Notes: generated by a model from the letters alone, not told the origin. 62,000 bases of DNA from Phoronis australis (GCA_002633005.1 NMRA01000102.1:602345-664344), one strand, 5' to 3'; positions 33,376-45,960 are shown, counted from the stretch's first letter. Made by a program: numbers and translations.

Positions 33376-36300
33376 TTGAATATATACTATAATAGAGAGG
33401 AAGATATTCAACTGCTATCCAATACGACCACCGGCTAGGCACTTCCAGAATAATAGTAGTAATTTAAGTCACAGTTTATCTGCGACTGAAACACGTTCAC
33501 TAGTTACATTTGTTAACATCAAAACCAATAAATACCATAAATACCTCCACATTTTCCTAATTCAATCGGCAACATTCTTGGCAAAGTGATATGACCGAGA
33601 TGTTTCATTTGCGGCAGTTAATGCGCACGCTTATAAGGCTGCTGACAACAACAAGAACACTTATGTCAACTAAAAACCGCTGATACTGCGTAGCCGCCTC
33701 TCTTGTTGGCTGCACTTGCTGAGGCCAAACTATTCTCAAAAATGCTTAACCCCTTGTGACTTTTACCAGAAGAATAATTATCACTATTTAAACCATTGCA
33801 TAACCTTCAAAACAAAACTAGTGGATTTTTTTTCTAAAATTTCCAGCTGAAAAGCAAACTGCTTAATCTAGATGATGCTATCACGTACGTGTACACGCAC
33901 AGTAAGCGTGAGAGTACCAAGCGAGTCTTTTTCACTCTGGCAAGAATCTTCACTGCATTCAGTGAGCCAAACAGAAGTCTGTTTTTCAAATGATGAGGTA
34001 GTCAGTGACATCAATTTCACACTTGGTTTTACTCGATCGGTCCTTGTATAGGCGCATGCATCTAATTCTGAATAAAGGCGTGGCTTCATTATCTTACACG
34101 GCCTTGACATTTTGTTTGGAATTACCGAATGTAACAACAGTATAATTCTTGTAGTTTTAATAAAAAAATGTCACTTCTCAATGTAGAGTGCATAACAAAA
34201 TTCCGTCACTAGAGTTTTGAAAAAATAGGAACATTAGAAAATTACAACGAAAAATGGTACTTAGTACAACTATAACGCTGGAAAAGTTTCATTATATGTT
34301 TATGTAGGTGTGTATTGTTAGTTTGTTACAATAAATGTTTGGCTTCGATAGGCGCAAACGCGGTAAAATTAAAATTTGGAATACCGGCATTTGCATTTCG
34401 TAAGAAGTTTAGAATTTAAAAACCTTAAAAGCATGCCAATGGCAGAAGCAGTCATTCCAAAGTTAAATTAAATACTAGAACAAAAGGTTCAATTCGTTAG
34501 CAATCACGCATTGTAATGTCGGATATATACCAAGCTTCAGCGAGTCACAAATCAAGAAATTTGAGTTGTTAAAATGGTAAATAACTACATGTATGTCAGC
34601 CGAGGAGTCGTCACTTTTTCAGAATACAGGAGTTTCGAACTATCTGCTCTGCGGACTATTACTCGACGGAATTTCGTTAAGGAACCTAGGCCTTCAATCG
34701 GACCAATGACCCTTTGAAGTATCAGAACGACCCACAAAAATATTATGCGCACTTAATGGTGTACTACAATCTCGAAGAAGTTTTATGAGCATTGGAACAC
34801 CCATTAAGATTACAGTGACTTAATCATATTCGCCATCACCACTAACTGCAAAATGTCACTCATACGGTGGCGTTACCGTAGCGAATGATTTTTTTATCTG
34901 TTTTCAACAATAACGTGTATAAAACGACTGTTCAAATTACTGAAACCACCTGAACACTAATAGTTTTTAAAAGCTTCAATGAAAAAACTTGTGCTTGTTC
35001 ATTCAAGCTTACATCCAAAACAACTTCTCAGGCACAAAAAATACTGGAAATTGTGTTTGTCAGAACTGAGATGTTACACCAGGTATTAGCGATACAATTT
35101 GCCAATGCCCTCACTATTTACGCAAATGCAGTTTGCGATCAGCCTTGTAAATCACGTGTGTGAAGACAATGTAGAATATAAATCGGTAAATAAAACAACA
35201 AGAATGGATCAGCTGAAATTTGAAATTTTCGGATGTAATAACTTCCTTTGTCACCAAAACAGAAATATTTCTGTTTTTGTACGTTATTTATTTTGTACGT
35301 TACTGAAGACAATGCTCATGTTCGTAAATTACACGCATGCGCGTACTTAATTTACACGTGAAGTTTAGGGGCATTACCGGTAAACTGGTTTGTACTATAT
35401 TTACAAGTTCGTGAGTCCGACTCTCGGTCCAAATCAACGTGCAAACGTGCAAATGAAAAACATCCTCCTTATCTCCAGTAAACGTTATAGCTTATACAAC
35501 TTTTATTCATAGCCGCCATTTTGATATTTGCAAAGGTTACTGGGTCTTTTTTTTTTCCTTGGAGACTCCTTAAACATCACGCGCACGAGGTGCTGTGTTA
35601 GGGTTTGAAAATCTGAGCAACCAGAAGGACAGGTGTGTTCACTTCCGGTTACAGGTTTTTGTACATACAGTAGCGTGAAAGTATAGCAAGGTGAATACAT
35701 TTCATGAATAAGATACGTAATTACATGACGATTATAATTTTCTTCGGTGGAGACATCAGGTACACCGACACTATCCTAAATCGTTTCTAAAATAGACCCA
35801 AACGATTTTAATGAAATTGTTTAGGTTTATCTGATAATTCATCTTACAATTATTGTCAACAGATCATCTTGTCTATTGATTGGAATATTAATTACCAGTC
35901 TCCTCTTTAATTTCGAAAATGTCCAGAAGAGCACCCATTGCGTGTGTGATTTCTCTAAAGCGCTTACGGAAAGAACGGAAAGAAGGAATGACTTAACTGG
36001 ACGCCATATTCAATATGTTAGAATGATATTCCATTAACGTTGATAACATGTTTTTTCACTCCAGCAGCAAGTCACTGAAAGCTTTCTAAAATCCGTTTTA
36101 TGCAAATTTATTCTTTTGAAAGGCCGCGATTTCGGAAGCAAGTTGACAATTAAAGCGTTACGAAATTTTAGAGGAAATTTCCCTTTGATAATAGCACCAA
36201 CATAATACATGTATTTCAATGGCAAAAACCATATCGACTTGGTGGTGTAGCTCAACTCAGTTGTACTTTCGACTCAACAAACTCATCCTGGGTTATTCCT

Positions 36301-36466
36301 GAAGCGTCTTTGAAAGCTGCCCCTGTTTACCCTTCACTTCCATCACGATTTAACAGAAAAACCAAACGTGAACTGCAAGGACTAAAACATTATACATGTA
36401 TACAATTGGTTATTCGTCTGATGCCCTTCCCAAAAAATGTAAGGTGGCGCTCCGTGTATTTCGGGA
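33376..36466. other. Unrecognised intergenic DNA
   Basis: Nothing is supported with confidence. The minus-strand frame at 33868-34137 (89 codons) has a protein-like composition but no motif or clear splice context. The segment around 36225-36300 has a weak tRNA-like look (TGGTGTAGCTCA) without a credible fold. Confidence 0.35.
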
Positions 36467-36472
36467 ATTTAA

Positions 36473-37367
36473 AGGCGTAGGGAACCTTTTTTCATGTCAC
36501 TTTTAACAAAAATAAGATTCGTTGTTTATCCCAGACACATTTTTCACTTAATTACAGCTTTTCGTAATTTGATTAATTTCTCGTCCTCTACTCCGGAAGT
36601 GACGTTTTGGGAGGCAAGAGTTTTGAAGCGAGAAGCCTCGCGAGCTGTGGCCACTATATACAGTGACTGGAGGCACTGCATCTACTGTTACCCGTGCCTC
36701 CGAACGTAACCCATTGCGTGCAACTCCGAGAACTAGCAATGATTCGCCCTGTGCTGTTGTCTCCAGCCCAGAGCATGTACATGTAAGCAGCCCTGCAGCG
36801 ATGTTGAGTAGTGGGAGTGAATACAGCCCAGTTCGACACCGAGTGAAGAGGATAGTTTGTCATCCAATGAACAGATCGGTGAGCCTAAGTTTGAAAAGTT
36901 TATTGTGGACTTGTTTTGGAGCTATTTGGAAGGTGTCAGGTGTGTGGCGCGGGAGTCACACGGCGGGATGTATGCAGTTTGGGTGCTCAGATCACCCTCC
37001 AGTGGGAGTGTGTCGCGGGACACTCGGGCAAGTGGGACAGTTCTTCCTCTGTACGTGAGTGGATAATAAGTACAACCCAGTACGCAGCAACAGCGTGGCA
37101 TGTTGACTGACTCGTAAGCAAAAGCAAACGACGATCGAACTTATCACAACCGAGATAGAACAATGACTGACTCGACTGTTCTCACAGTCAGACTATATGA
37201 AAAGAAATTGTCGCGAAATTCTTGCCTCCCAAAAACGTCATTTCCGGAGTAGACGACAAGTAATTAATTAAATTACGAATAGCAGTAAATAAGTGAAAAA
37301 TATGTCTGGGATAATAAACGAACCTTATTTTTGCTAAAATTGACATGAAAAAAGGTTGCCTTCGCCT
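36473..37367. mobile_element. Non-autonomous DNA transposon, 895 bp, with ~150 bp TIRs and 6 bp TSD
   Basis: The terminal inverted repeats run about 36473-36627 and 37214-37367 and are roughly 88 percent identical by eye. They open AGGCGTAGGGAACC and, on the other strand, AGGCGAAGGCAACC. ATTTAA flanks both ends (36467-36472 and 37368-37373). The core TTAA could also be the real target duplication, in which case the ends would be offset by two bases. The inner 590 bp is more GC-rich and holds a coding-like fragment (36916-37110), so this is probably an internally deleted copy of an autonomous element. Confidence 0.85.
36916..37110 (+). pseudogene. Cys-rich protein fragment inside the TIR element
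   Basis: One frame reads GRCQVCGAGVTRRDVCSLGA then QITLQWECVAGHSGKWDSSS and stops at 37108-37110. CxxC followed by a C-x4-H segment and an aromatic-rich WECxxGHSGKW looks like a zinc-ribbon near the N-terminus of transposase-like proteins common in aquatic animals. A second frame (36857-37066) partly overlaps with similar content, consistent with a frameshift. The fragment lacks any catalytic core. The superfamily is not assigned. Confidence 0.35.
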
Positions 37368-37373
37368 ATTTAA

Positions 37374-37938
37374 TCACATGACTGTACATTCATCTAAATT
37401 GCATTTTCCAAGATGGATTCCATTTTGTAATGATACATTGTTTAAAGAAAACTTTTGTTTTATTTTTGACAAAAAATCACAAAAGGGATTGTTACACAAA
37501 CCATTTTGTTCACATTTAGGTCCAAAAAATGCTCTTCCAACATGATATCGATTTTTTTCAAAATAAACTGAATTAAATATCAGAATGAGTTTACTTTCTG
37601 ATGTCCGTGTGGTTCACTAACAAAATGGCTACCGAAATGAACGACAGCTCGATATCTCTTGCAATTGAACTTTCAAATTGCACAAGTCACGTCCAAAGTG
37701 ATGATATGCGATGGAAGATGGGTCATTTTCCGCTGGAGATATCGTTGAAAAAACGTCAACGAGTAGACTATTAGTTTCAATGAAAGTTGGCTTGGACGCT
37801 GTTGGGTTAGAAGTTGTGCTTAAAGATGCTATGTCCCATTAAAACCGGGAATATTTAAATTCGCTCTTGCTGTTTTATTTATTGCGGTAGCCAAAGGGGG
37901 GCAGGGCCCCTTGGGTCCGCTCTAAATCCCCCTATGGA
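37374..37938. other. Unrecognised DNA
   Basis: AT-rich, then a G/C-rich patch (GGGGGGCAGGGCCCC, about 37897) typical of repeat edges, just before repeat family A copy 2. Confidence 0.4.
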
Positions 37939-38319
37939 GCAGATGACCTGGTTCCTGTAGAAAGTATTTTTATCAACAGTTTACAAGAAAAAACGTAACC
38001 CTGCATTGAGCAATTATAATATCTAAAATCCGTAACACTACGATACCCGCAATTTGGTCATATTTACCTTTCATGTTTCGAACCTAGTTTTCCGAAAAAA
38101 AATTACACCCTTTCGTCAGACAACTCTTTGGTGTATTGACGTGTTATCTAGTGCATTTTTCTATGTCTCTGTGGTTAATTATCGACGCATTTTTAAGATT
38201 TATTATCTAGGCATATCTCGAAAAATAGGTCATTTAACTTACGCAATTTCAACTTCCGCGTTGTTTATCGCAGTGAGCCTCGCTTTGGCTTTAAATGTCC
38301 GCCACGTGAATTAGGTCTA
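37939..38319. repeat. Dispersed repeat family A, copy 2
   Basis: Same-orientation partner of 3530-3899, collinear over its whole length with scattered differences. Similarity ends soon after TTAGGTCTAG. Confidence 0.7.
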
Positions 38320-41300
38320 GAGAAAACCCTAGTAACTCCTAATGTTACGCAATTGTCATTTGATAGTGAAATGAATAAATAATGAAAACTGTGCCTTGTT
38401 TCATTATTGTAACAATAACACATTACCATACTTATTTACATCAAAAGAGTGTTGCAAAACAGGTTTTTTGCAAGATTGTATTGGTAACTGGTTCTCGGAT
38501 GGTTTCCAGCACACGAGAAGACCCAGAGTAGTTTTTTTAAACTACTTTCACAACTTAATGATACATACCCTCTTTAAGCCTATAATCATGGTTTTGTTGG
38601 TGCCTCAAACAAGGAGCTGGCGTTTTTGAAGTAAATAGTCTTGTTACGAAATGTAATCTTCAAAACGTCTATCCATGGATTAGTTATATTACTGCACTTG
38701 AGTCCAGTAGGCTTAGACGGCAGATTATCATGAAACAGGTCAATGGAAGAGGGTTCTACATTGTATTTCCTTAATGCAAGCCAAAAAACCAACAGTCCTT
38801 TTGAAAACTATCAATGTTTCTTTCATACGTACTATTGCAAAAACAAAAACGCAAACTATAAAAGTTTATCAATGGTGTTGTCTGTTACTTTGGTTTCCTT
38901 AGAAGTTGTGGTGTTTCCATTGCGCACATTGTCAAAACTAGACCATGCCCAGTGCCCAATCTCTGAAGTCAGACTCGACTCGGTTTGGGGCTTCGAATTT
39001 GTCAAATCACGTTACGTGGTTTTAGTACAAACTTGCAAGCTGCCACACGTAGAAATGTGACATGAAATTGAACAGATTTTTATTTTAATTTATGTACATG
39101 TCATGCAGTAAAGTAGTCTTTCGAGGTACATGTAAGCCCAAGCGCGGAATCATACACACAACACCAGCGGCAGCAGTCCAGCGTTCTACTGGAAGAATTG
39201 AGTGACAGTTTGTATCAAATGTATTTACCTGGTGAAGTCAATGGCGTTATAGAAAAGCTGGCAAGCAATTGCAAGATTTGACAATGCACAAGTCAGTGAC
39301 CCTGCATGGAGAAATGTGAAGCTCAGTACTAAGTTACCATACGAAATTGTGCCAGTGGATTGTTTGTGTGTGAAGAGGAACTATATCCGACTGCCACACC
39401 AGCCAGCCTAATTGGTGAGGATGCCCTTTCATAGGCAATGAGCCACGTGTGGACAACAGCGGCTTATATTCTTTCCTGGAAGAAACATGAGGAACTGAAC
39501 CAAAAGAAAACCTAGTAACACTCTTGGTCTAGATCAGGGTCAGATTTTGGGCACAAAGCAAGTCAAGTGATGTGATGTTGTGTTTACCTTCACTGAATTA
39601 ATTTTGGACTTTATTGAGGCTGAATAAGTTTACATGAAGGAAAGCCATGTGCCAAAACTGCACCTTTTTACAAGTACTTCTAGAGGCCATTTAAACTCAA
39701 CCCCAGTGAAATGAAAACCAAAAGCATCTGGTATAAATACCTGTCCTTTCTCACCGAGTGACATTAACTTTTCTTTTCCGAAAAAAAGGCTTTATACTAA
39801 TGGTTAAAAACTTTTCAACTTGGTACGCATTATGCGGAAATGACATTCAAAGATTGCATCGATTGTCTTATTGTCAGTAAAAAGCCTGTGATTGTTATAT
39901 TTGATGATCAAATCGACTTTTTATTCAACAGGCAAGTTTGTCACTAATTATTCAAACCACAATATTTCTTCAGTTTCAAAGCCCCTTGCAGAGCTACTTC
40001 CTTTAAAAAACTGAAGTGATTACCGATTGCGCATGCGAATTGTCATTTTCCTGTTAACCTATAGAAATTTCCGGCAATCAAACAGAAGTATTCCTTTTGA
40101 TTGCATTTGATTTGTTTATGTGTGAAACTATTTTAGAGTTCCAAATGCAAGCAAAGTAATTATGCTTTTAATCGTAGCTAACTGGATAAGAATCTGCTAC
40201 GCACAAGATTCGAGAATAAAAAATAATCAGTGTATTTAAAAACAAATTGGCAAACTGAACAACCATATACATGTACATGCATATGTATGGGAACGACCTA
40301 AGATTAACTGCTAAAAACAACAGTAATTTTCCCAATGTAAAACCGTCCATTATCAGTGACATCAAGCTTGACTTTCTGAATTGGGAGGTTCGACTCCCTC
40401 AGGTTATTGCTGAAAAACTGCTTTTCGTATTGACGAAAGGTAAATTAGACATACCGTGAATAACACACTTCCAAGGAAGTCACGCATTTCTAAAGATATG
40501 CGAAAAGTTTCACCGCTCGTTCTTCGGGGCGGCTTGTACCTGGATCAACGATAGCGCGGCGCCAGAATCACGTACAATTGTGATGACCGAGTGCCTGATG
40601 CGAGCAAGACCCAATCCAATGTAATTATCCAACCATAAACTGTATTAAACATCTCTGACTGTGCATAATGGCGAATTTTCAAAATGCAATAACCACTAAT
40701 TTTCATTATCAACGAAAACAGCGGCGGTATTCAGCTGAAAAAATCAACCAAGTTCGATTTTCTATTTTTAAAAATCGAAGAACTAATAATCTAAAAACTA
40801 CAACCATTGGATACGATTGAAGATAAACTACGTATTGATATACTCGGCGGATATACAAATGCTGATCAGAGTTAACAATATCTTTTGGATTCATTTTTTT
40901 AATATTCTTCCAATCTCGTTTATCCAGATTTTTTTACCAGGAAATAGTTGTTGTGCCCACTTTTCATTTTTATTACTGACAAAGAGCTAGAATATTTATA
41001 TAGTCAGTGCCACCGAAATTGTCCAGAGATTCCAAATCTTCAGTTTGGTTATCACCATATTTGCACTTTTGTATATATTTTATGATTTGAGTTCTAATAA
41101 AGGTTAAACTTTAATGACACGTGAAATGTTTAGTGAACCTGTAATGTGGTAAGTTTAGGGATGGGCTCACAATAAACTTAACTAATTAAGTTTAGCTGGC
41201 GATCAAAATCTACCACTGTTTTTGCTACTTAAAGTTCAAAACTTAGACAAAAAGTTATCAACCCGTTTCAGGTAAAAAAAAACAAGTGGACAGAAGCTTT

Positions 41301-41605
41301 AAAAATTAAACAAAGGAAACCAATATAAAACTTATCGTTCCTTTGGGAAGTGGTGCTTGGTGAAGATAAACACAAGTTAACATTTTTAGTCATTTCGTAA
41401 TAATTGTAATGTACCAAGTAAAAACTACTCTCCAGAGTTGCAGGCTATAACTGTTGAGACAGAAATGGAAGCAATTACCTTTCCACTTCATTAGCTCAGA
41501 TCTACATCAAAACAGAGGGCGTGCTGAATAGTCATATTAAAACTTGTCTGGGGCTTAGGGAATCTGAGCGGTCACCAGTCAAGCAAGAAATTTTCCACAT
41601 GAGGG
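38320..41605. other. Unrecognised intergenic DNA
   Basis: No supported gene. The segment 39160-39640 has short coding-like runs in changing frames (for example SLIGEDAL in one frame), suggestive of a decayed element, but no family is recognised. The frame at 38743-39060 (105 codons) shows no motif. Confidence 0.35.
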
Positions 41606-41607
41606 AA

Positions 41608-42130
41608 AAGCGGCTGGTTTCAGTCATTTTCTCTCACCTGTAACAGATAATTATTAGCCAATTATAAAAGAAAACACAAAATAAAACTTAGTAGTCTACT
41701 ATTTTAATGCAGATTATACTTGACATCCCTTCTTCGTGTTTACATGTATATGTAGAAACTAATAATGTTTGTATGTAACCCTTATTATAGATCTGAATTA
41801 AAATATGTGAAACAGGCTAAAAGTGTATTTTTCATGAAACCTAAAATGTGTTTCTGATCTCAACAAATATGATGCATTCTAGTATAATGCATTCTAGGTG
41901 TCAATATTTATTCTAATGCAATCTAATGAATTTACTGAATAGCTCATTCATGTCACTAATCTGGTAGTCCTGGGGGTGGGGTTCGCTATATATTAAAGAA
42001 ACCCACTCATCTAGAGAATTTTATTGGACATAGCATAGTTCTGTAAAGTAACTGCTGTGTAAAAGCCACGATTGACTTCTGAGCGGCACGTCCCGTACAC
42101 CTCTTACAGTATATTGGGACCACTCCCACG
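41608..42130. repeat. Dispersed repeat family C, copy 1 (inverted partner at 56218-56682)
   Basis: This is collinear with the reverse complement of 56218-56682. Matching blocks include GCGGCTGGTTT...CTCTCACCTGTAACAG, TTTCTGATCTCAACAAAT, TGAATAGCTCATTCATGT, GGGGTGGGG..CGCTATA and TTTTATTGGACATAG. The class is unknown and there is no open frame. Confidence 0.7.
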
Positions 42131-42189
42131 CGGAACTTTCTAAAGCCGCTCCGAAGTGGTAGCGTATAACAACTAATATTAAAATCTCT

Positions 42190-42395
42190 TGGTCTATTTA
42201 CACTGTCATGACGTTTCGGTCGGTCTATTTTCCAGTCATCGTCAATGTTCCCGCGTTCTTAGAAAAACGAGCACGAATATGTGGTACACTCAGGTGTGAT
42301 TTTTTGTCGTAGGCAGGATTTGAAGCCACGACTTCTGAAACTCTAGATAATTCGAGTCCAACACCTTAATCACTACACCACGGAGTCAACCAGAG
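42190..42395 (-). repeat. tRNA-derived SINE-like element
   Basis: On the minus strand, from 42395, GACTCCGTGGTGTAGTGATT then AAGGTGTTGGACTCG has an A-box-like TGGTGTAGTG. GTGGCTTCAAATCC (about 42322-42335) resembles a B box with one change. Downstream (about 42210-42245) is GACGATGACTGG...CCGAAACGTC, a GACG/CGTC-bounded segment seen in many invertebrate repeats. The cloverleaf is incomplete, so it is a SINE-like repeat rather than a working tRNA gene. Confidence 0.45.
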
Positions 42396-43090
42396 GAACG
42401 AAAACGTCGAATTGGTAAAACATAGTCAGAGCTCTTTGCCTTTTTTAGATTGAGTTTCTCGAATTTCAGTCTGAATCATCGTCCATTTTACCAGCTTAGC
42501 TTCCAATTGTCAAACATCGTCTACGAATCAGTCGATTTCCGTAGATGAATAGACATGGAAATCAGAAACCAACGAACCCTTGGTGGTTACCCGACACAAG
42601 AAATGACACCTTGGGCCGTCAAATTGTTAACGCAGTGTATAACTAAAGGTACACACAGCGCGCGTTTTGAGATAACATAAGTTTGTTAACTAATTTTGAA
42701 ACCTCTTAAATCCGCAATTTACTGGTTGTATTTAAGATGAATCCCGAAAGCATGCACCTAGGCATTTGACGGACAGACAGGAGATTGTGGAAGACCGGGC
42801 ATCTAATTAAACATTTACACCGAACGCTGTCATTAAATATAGACGGGCTGAAAGGATTTGTGGAATATGCAATGCTGGTCCAATTAAAAACGAGCCCCGT
42901 TTCACGTGTCACTACCTCGCCTTGGTGATGTGTGCAGAAACTTTATGACAATTATGGCAGATGATGCCAGAGTGATATATGTAGATTATTTCAAAACCGT
43001 AATCTTTGTAAACTAAAGTGCCTGGCGCGATTTATTTGAAGAGAAACAGTGTTAAGTGCTGAAATTTGATCACTTTAATGTTGCAATGTA
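42396..43090. other. Unrecognised DNA
   Basis: No supported feature. Confidence 0.4.
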
Positions 43091-43414
43091 TTGTAACGGG
43101 GGCGGTATCTACGACCAAGGCGCCCCGATTTTACGAGCCCGGTGCGGACTGAGGGTGATATTGAAAACTAAAAGTTGGAGAATAATACATAGGTTTATTG
43201 TAAGAATATATAACTACAATATCTCACACTTACAAGCAATCCAGTTGTTCCATGATTTAGTATCGCAGCGTTGTGATTTATACAGTTCTGATACACGGGC
43301 AAGCCAGTCGCTGATTAATAGTTGTGTGTGCAAGAACGGGGCAATTTGGTTATTCAGATCCGAAAGGTGAGATGCAATCAAGCTCGGGAGGAGCCCGAGA
43401 ATTGCATGGGGCTA
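43091..43414 (-). repeat. LTR-like sequence ending in an assembly gap
   Basis: On the plus strand it starts TGTAACGGGGGCGG, so on the minus strand it ends CCGCCCCCGTTACA, an LTR-type CA end. Within it the minus strand has a TATA-like CTGTATAAATCAC (about 43280) and a polyadenylation signal ACAATAAACC (about 43195), in the order expected of an LTR. The other end is lost in Ns. It may be a solo LTR or the edge of a collapsed element. Confidence 0.4.
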
Positions 43415-43711
43415 NNNNNNNNNNNNNNNNNNNNNNNNNNNNNNNNNNNNNNNNNNNNNNNNNNNNNNNNNNNNNNNNNNNNNNNNNNNNNNNNNNNNNN
43501 NNNNNNNNNNNNNNNNNNNNNNNNNNNNNNNNNNNNNNNNNNNNNNNNNNNNNNNNNNNNNNNNNNNNNNNNNNNNNNNNNNNNNNNNNNNNNNNNNNNN
43601 NNNNNNNNNNNNNNNNNNNNNNNNNNNNNNNNNNNNNNNNNNNNNNNNNNNNNNNNNNNNNNNNNNNNNNNNNNNNNNNNNNNNNNNNNNNNNNNNNNNN
43701 NNNNNNNNNNN
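43415..43711. other. Assembly gap, 297 Ns
   Basis: An unresolved stretch between an LTR-like sequence and a CA microsatellite. Any frame crossing it is meaningless. Confidence 1.

Positions 43712-43741
<30 letters not shown>
43712..43741. repeat. (CA)15 microsatellite
   Basis: Fifteen CA units directly after the gap. The true length is unknown because the left edge is Ns. Confidence 0.97.
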
Positions 43742-43743
<2 letters not shown>

Positions 43744-44459
43744 GTCTCAAACTGTCCATACCACGACAAAAGCTGATTTTCATTTCCTAAACGTGAGACC
43801 AAGGCACTGCCAAGTGAAGAAGATTGTCAACAAACAAAATCTTACCTAACCGTTCCAAAACTTGACTTTTTCATATTGTAATTAAGGCGTGGTGATTTTT
43901 CAATTCCATTTAATGACATAGCTTATTAATAATTGATTCGGAAATGAATTAACAAATTAATGGGCGTTGATGATTTAATTATTTAAGTATCAGTTTAAAT
44001 AAAATTGAGTGATTAACATCTTAAATCTCGATATGGTTTCCACAGCCAATGACCTGTTACATCCAAATTCATTTCAAAATATTCAGATCGATTTAAAATA
44101 TTCCAACTAAAACTGATTTCGTCACGTGTTGTTGCACTGCACATGAGACATGAACATGTCGTGCCCCAAAATATCGGATACATAGGTTTTAAACTTCCAA
44201 GGTTCTTGTGGAAATTACAACGAGGACTGAACAGCAAACGCAAACAATATCAGTAACAACAAAACAAAGGCTCTATCTATTAGGGACAACAAATACAAAT
44301 AAAAGACTGAGGTCATACGTCAATATACATGTAACTATTTACAATAATTTAGGATTACAGGGCAAGTTCAAACTGAAGTGATCCCAGTCCAGCTACGTTA
44401 ATAATATTTTAGCCAAAGCGGTCTTAGTAACAATTGAACACATTAATTCGCAATTTTGT
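43742..44459. other. Unrecognised DNA
   Basis: AT-rich; no supported feature. Confidence 0.4.
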
Positions 44460-44905
44460 TGCTTCCGCCGGAAATGAGTTCAACGGAAAATGTGAGCACA
44501 TTAATCACTCAACAAGTAACATCGGCGTGATCTAATTCTGATGTAAACTCTTGAAACGCAAAGAATAAAATGTGGGTCAAATACTGACAAAAATTTTTTG
44601 ATGTCTTGTTCATATTTGCATAGCAGAAACTGATACCTTTCCTGTGATGTATGGTTATATCGAAAAAATAATATCCGGTTTGACTGCCTCACTTTCATGT
44701 TTGGAACGATGATTGATGCCTTGGAAATAGCTAATATTAGCAATGAAAACATAGATATCATTACGAAAAGAACATTTGAATCGTCTACGCAATTCCGATA
44801 GCCGCTGTAACAGAGAGCAGCTCATGACATTTGTTTTTACTACGGCCATGTTGCTTGGGTAGAGCAAATTTACCACGGAATGCGGGTTGTAGCCGTGATT
44901 TTTTG
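44460..44905 (-). repeat. Dispersed repeat family B, copy 3
   Basis: Read on the minus strand it matches 12470-12910 (plus) block by block and, at its end (about 44465-44520), the 10690-11070 copy: GTGATTAATGTGCTCACA then the complement of CCGCCGGAAATGAG. A minus-strand frame (44655-45029) crosses it but shows no domain. Confidence 0.55.
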
Positions 44906-45078
44906 AAAAATTAAATAGGAACCTCATTTCGTCAAATTTCTGTAGATTTACAGCGAGGATTATCGAAGTACGTTTCGGAGTTAAAAATTCTCTCGTGTCA
45001 GCAGTTGAGCTACCTTCAAATGACACCACCCGAATCGTCTCACTTTACCTATCAACATCCTCGTGCCGAGTTAATACA

Positions 45079-45960
45079 TGTATCTATGCGCCAACTGTGC
45101 TCTACTTCTGAGCCTTAAATCGAGTTCTACAAGGAGTTGGACACTACCATCAGAGGGATTATTGCCACAGAGAAAATGTTCTTGCATGGTGATGTCAACG
45201 TCCAAGCGGGATCCGACTACTACTCATGGTCTAGAAATATTGGGCACTTTGGTGTAGGAAAACTCAACGAGAATGCTCAGACTGAGGCTTCAATGGCTTT
45301 GCAGTTACTACAACCTCTGTATTACAAACGCGTTCTTTTTCACCAAACCGCAACACAGCGTGACCTGGTGACATCCTAGATATCGCCAATGGCATGAACA
45401 GGACCTCGTTGTCACTCGAAGACTTGCTCTTAAGAGCGTAGCTTCACTCGCAGCTATCGTAGTGACGTCTGCGACACTGATCACTCCATGGTGAGCAGCA
45501 GGGTGTGGCTTCAGCCCAAACAAATCCACCTCTTTAGGTAAATAGAACGCCAACGCATCAACAAATCCAAAACCAGCGTAACTAAAAGGTGTGTCAATGT
45601 GTACTGGTTGAATCTCTTTCAAAATATCTATCTCTCTTCTGACCAAAAAATCATCAACGCCATGCATAAAAGGCCTTTGGACCTAGCGTAAGTAAGATTG
45701 CTCCACTAAAGACTGCCTCTGTTGACATCATAACTGACCGCAGTAAGCAGACGGAAAGATGTGTAGAGCAATACCAACCATTCTACTCGAGAGAGAAAAG
45801 TCAGCGACAGAAACTATAGTGGATGGCTTTGCTTCCCATACAGGAAGAGCATGAGAGAGCACCTTCTGTGGAGGAAGTCAGTAAAGCCGTCGACGTCGTG
45901 GCTTGGGGCAAAACCACAGGAACAGCTTGATGTTTTCAAGGCTGCACGCCAGTCCTATTA
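45079..45960 (+). pseudogene. LINE (non-LTR retrotransposon) endonuclease relic
   Basis: IYAPT (45079) and then, after a shift, FYKELDTTIRGIIATEKMFL and GDVNVQAGSDYYSWSRNIGH match the apurinic-type endonuclease of LINE ORF2. Such proteins are often annotated in animals as craniofacial development protein 2-like. The usual GDFN is changed to GDVN. Later pieces in changing frames include a TDHS-like DTDHSM (about 45475) and SVEEVSKAVDVVAWGKTTG (about 45868-45925), the linker just before the reverse transcriptase. The RT itself is missing. The element is frameshifted and truncated at both ends, and dead. Confidence 0.75.

Noticed and set aside
33868-34137. 89-codon minus-strand open frame
   Set aside because: Composition looks protein-like, but there is no recognisable motif, no clear splice context and no neighbouring exon.
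36225-36300. tRNA-like segment TGGTGTAGCTCA...
   Set aside because: The B box is poor and no cloverleaf forms.
40380-40410. Perfect T-arm-like GGGAGGTTCGACTCCCT
   Set aside because: No acceptor stem, D arm or anticodon arm can be formed upstream, so it is not a tRNA gene.
42210-42245. Hammerhead-like ribozyme in GACGATGACTGG...CCGAAACGTC
   Set aside because: The conserved CUGAUGA core is incomplete and stem II does not pair well.
43322-43849. Long open frames crossing 43.4-43.7 kb
   Set aside because: They are open only because they run through 297 Ns and a CA repeat.
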